DNA from: Flavobacterium sp.
GTDB taxonomy: Bacteria; Bacteroidota; Bacteroidia; Flavobacteriales; Flavobacteriaceae
Length of the DNA: 7,055 bases
Assembly: GCA_027483785.1 (NCBI GenBank)
Contig: JAIXTU010000068.1
Coordinates: 1-7,055, forward strand
Direction of reading: 5' to 3'
Position 1 is the stretch's first letter, and every line of letters begins with the position of its first letter. A program made the translations under genes and the position numbers. The notes below the pieces were generated by a model. The model worked only from the letters and a program-made list of their open reading frames with translations. It did not search any database and was not told the origin of the DNA. Below are positions 5,234 through 7,055 of this stretch, piece by piece.

Positions 5234-6628
5234 TTACTGGAGTTTACTTTTCAAATACTCAAGGGCTTTATCCAACGCAGGATCTTTCTTTTTTAAATAA
5301 TCATTTAGTGTAGGAATAACTTCTATATCGGGTTTTACACCGTAACCTACAAATTCACGACCGTCTGGATACGTGTCTTTTTTAGTGCAAACCCTTGCGG
5401 AACCGCCTCCTGGAAGATCAAACATTAAGGGTTGACCAGTACTTCCAAAAGAATTTTGTCCAATCTTTATCATGTGTTTTTGATTGTCTGCAAGAATTAA
5501 AAAATCTTCTGCAGCGGATGCTGTATTATGGCCAATTAAAAGTACGGTAGGTACCACAATTCTTTTAGCATCTAATTTAATAGCTTCGGTTTCGTAGGGG
5601 AATTGATAATAATACTTGTCTTTTGCCATTAAATAATATTTGGTGACTTCTTGCTTAGTCATACTCCATTCCGGGATACCACTCAACGTATCTTTTTCCG
5701 TAAAAAATGTTCCCCAAGCTTTGTAGGTAGCATTGTGTTCTCTCGTAGTACTTTTTGCGCCATGAAAAGCGGTGTCATTTGAAAGATATTTTAAAATAGC
5801 CGCACCTACGCTTGAACTACCACCACCATTGTATCGCAAATCAATGATTAGGGCTTTTGCCTTGTATAGTTCTGGCAATTTCTCAACAAATAAGGAGTCT
5901 ATTTTGGGGTCTTCAAATGAGTTTAAGCTCAAATAAGCAGTGGCATTATTCATCCATTTAAAATCTAATAACTGCCTATTGGTTTCAAAAGGTGGATACA
6001 CTTCTTTCTCTTCTGTTAGTTTGTGTGTCAGCTTTAGTTCCACTATTTTGTTGTTGGGCTGTTTCAACTTTATCACATAGGTTTCCCCTTCAAGACCACG
6101 TAATAAACCTGAAACACATTCGTCTTGCACCACATAATCAGTTGATGAGGCAATGTATGGTGCGACTTTTTCATGCATATAATTTTGTATTGGCATGCCG
6201 TTTACTTCAATGATTTCACTACCGATAGGAATTTCATTTTTTTTACTAAGATTTACTCTAGTGATAATTGCTTTGCCTTCAATATTTTCAATAAATATTC
6301 TGTAGTCACCAAACATAGTATTCATTTGTTGAATGGTTTTAGGCAAATACACATTGGTATGACCATCTTTTAGCAAAGCACAAAACTTTTGCAGTTCGCG
6401 GTAGTATTCATAATCGTTTTTTGTGTTTTGAACGACGGTGATGAGTTCTTTATAGCGATTATCCCACATAGTTCTATCCACTTTGTTTAGATAGACAAAA
6501 TTGTAATTAACCTCTTGCCAAAATTTTGATAGACCATACACTTTTTCGGCTGGGGTTAGCGTATTGGGTATTTGGCTAAAGCTTGTGAATGCTAGTAGCA
6601 ATAATGGTAAAATGAGTTTTGTTTTCAT
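5234..6628 (-). CDS. S41 family peptidase, exported (464 aa)
   Basis: The signal peptide spans residues 1-19 (LILPLLLLAFTSFSQ). The N-terminal helical region contains KFWQEVNYNFVYL (35-47) and LKDGHT with His90, a likely catalytic His of the tricorn/IRBP-like S41 branch. A PDZ-like segment lies at about 115-150 (IPIGSEIIEVNGMPI). The substrate loop IIDLRYNGGGSS (261-272) and the nucleophile block GHNTASAAEDF, with Ser371 and Glu374, are well preserved. Where C-terminal-processing proteases have Lys 25 residues on, this protein has Ser396 (in FGSTGQP), so a Ser-Lys dyad is ruled out and a Ser-His-acid mechanism is likelier. The C-terminal GYGVKPDIEVIP (428-439) is typical of the family, so it looks full length and intact. 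It probably cleaves peptides or protein tails in the envelope. Its first 132 bases recur at 1274-1405. It begins 55 bases after the small exported gene. Confidence 0.92.
   Translation of the reverse strand: MKTKLILPLLLLAFTSFSQIPNTLTPAEKVYGLSKFWQEVNYNFVYLNKVDRTMWDNRYKELITVVQNTKNDYEYYRELQKFCALLKDGHTNVYLPKTIQQMNTMFGDYRIFIENIEGKAIITRVNLSKKNEIPIGSEIIEVNGMPIQNYMHEKVAPYIASSTDYVVQDECVSGLLRGLEGETYVIKLKQPNNKIVELKLTHKLTEEKEVYPPFETNRQLLDFKWMNNATAYLSLNSFEDPKIDSLFVEKLPELYKAKALIIDLRYNGGGSSSVGAAILKYLSNDTAFHGAKSTTREHNATYKAWGTFFTEKDTLSGIPEWSMTKQEVTKYYLMAKDKYYYQFPYETEAIKLDAKRIVVPTVLLIGHNTASAAEDFLILADNQKHMIKIGQNSFGSTGQPLMFDLPGGGSARVCTKKDTYPDGREFVGYGVKPDIEVIPTLNDYLKKKDPALDKALEYLKSKLQ
6497..6628 (-). repeat. Source copy of the dispersed duplication
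   Basis: The first 44 codons of the 464-residue S41 gene are repeated in the same orientation at 1274-1405, about 5.2 kb away, at roughly 89% identity. This copy keeps the ATG and the open frame. Weaker matches continue into the leader: TTGATTGAA at 6650-6658 and 1423-1431, and ATAAAATTCG at 6700-6709 and 1449-1458. They are in the same order but with changed spacing. Confidence 0.88.
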
Positions 6629-6683
6629 GATGTTTAGTTTACTTTTTTATTGATTGAAGAATTTCGTGTTAGATAAAAACTAA

Positions 6684-6923
6684 TTATTTTAAACTTTTTA
6701 TAAAATTCGTTACCTCCTCACTCAATAAATTCTTTTCTGTACCAGCTTTGTTCACTGCTTCTGAGTAGAGTTTAAAAAAGGTGAGACCACTATAAGGGAT
6801 AATAGAAGCGAGTTTTTCTTTGCCTAAGTGCTTTTCCCAATCAAATTGAAAGGTTTTGGTTTGGCTGAATGCTGTCGTACTTAGCAACAATAATATAAAT
6901 GGACGTTGGGATTTTTTGAACAT
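6684..6923 (-). CDS. Small exported protein of unknown function
   Basis: The frame encodes 79 residues with a signal peptide at about 1-21 (FILLLLSTTAFSQ), leaving a mature protein of only 58 residues. It has no cysteine, so neither a lipoprotein nor a disulfide-linked peptide is likely. The mature part has FDWEKHLGKEKLASII, a central SGLTFFKLYSEAVNKAG (45-61) and a helical tail SEEVTNFIKSLK (68-79). I do not recognise the family. It starts 52 bases after the CPBP fragment stop and ends 55 bases before the 464-residue S41 gene, so all three could share a transcript. It could be a complete small protein or the remains of a larger one whose middle was deleted. A signal peptide joined to a plausible charged mature part argues that it is a real gene. 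Confidence 0.65.
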   Translation of the reverse strand: MFKKSQRPFILLLLSTTAFSQTKTFQFDWEKHLGKEKLASIIPYSGLTFFKLYSEAVNKAGTEKNLLSEEVTNFIKSLK

Positions 6924-6975
6924 GAAATATCAGTATAAGATAGTTAATTATTCTTTATCATCCTTTTAGAAACGA

Positions 6976-7055
6976 TTACTGTAGAAACATTTGAATAAAA
7001 TTGAATGCATTATGTGCCAAAATACCCGGAAAAATGCTTCCGCACCTCTCCTTTC
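6976..7055 (-). CDS. CPBP family protease, C-terminal end (partial)
   Basis: The minus-strand frame entering at the window edge gives 25 codons and then TAA at 6976-6978. The peptide reads ERCGSIFPGILAHNAFNF, then IQMFLQ. The pattern 'GS-I-P-x-I-x-A-H-x-x-x-N', with a hydrophobic end, is the third conserved motif of CPBP (CAAX protease/'Abi') membrane proteases, which often closes the protein; the His and Asn are its metal-site residues. The other motifs would lie beyond the window. It is a different sequence from the CPBP gene at 3144-3977, where the equivalent segment is IAHTVWN. The match is short, so the family call rests on one motif. Confidence 0.65.
   Translation of the reverse strand, partial: KERCGSIFPGILAHNAFNFIQMFLQ

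Noticed and set aside
5992..6373. Two overlapping plus-strand open frames (73 and 66 codons)
   Set aside because: Both are antisense to the intact 464-residue S41 gene and show no independent evidence of coding.
1..7055. CRISPR array, tRNA, rRNA or intact insertion sequence
   Set aside because: I saw no regularly spaced direct repeats, no tRNA-like or rRNA-like sequence, and no transposase or integrase frame with terminal repeats. The only clear repeat is the S41 gene-start duplication.

Overview
The window looks like a chromosomal stretch from a low-GC Bacteroidota genome, most likely a flavobacterium or close relative. Evidence: the DNA is AT-rich, start codons are preceded by A/T-rich leaders with no clear Shine-Dalgarno, and four predicted exported proteins have short signal peptides ending in the SFSQ / VYSQ / VFAQ / AFSQ pattern common in this phylum. 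No rRNA, tRNA, CRISPR array or intact insertion sequence is visible.

Every gene I can support is on the minus strand, so transcription runs from high to low coordinates. In that order: the last 25 codons of a CPBP-type intramembrane protease, cut by the window edge (6976-7055); a 79-residue exported protein of unknown function (6684-6923); a 464-residue exported S41 peptidase (5234-6628); a 372-residue exported protein resembling the DUF4932 group, with a damaged HExxH-like motif (3987-5105); a 277-residue CPBP-family membrane protein with an unusual first motif (3144-3977); a GNAT acetyltransferase (2670-3143); a second, divergent 394-residue exported S41 peptidase (1462-2646); a fragment of the first S41 gene (1271-1405); and a cytoplasmic alpha/beta hydrolase (312-1202). 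The four genes from 5105 down to 1462 are separated by 9, 0 and 23 bases and almost certainly form one transcription unit. The first 311 bases hold no gene I can support, only two dyad-symmetric sequences.

The locus is unusually rich in proteolytic or protease-like membrane and envelope proteins: two S41 peptidases, two CPBP proteins (one partial) and one probable metallopeptidase relative. A shared role in envelope protein or peptide processing is an inference from gene content only. The clearest unexpected structure is a dispersed duplication. Bases 1274-1405 are about 89% identical to the first 132 bases of the 464-residue S41 gene; the copy has lost its ATG (now ATC) and meets a stop after 44 codons. 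Weaker similarity upstream suggests the copied segment also carried that gene's leader and the end of the small gene before it. The locus therefore seems to have been reshaped by tandem duplication and deletion.
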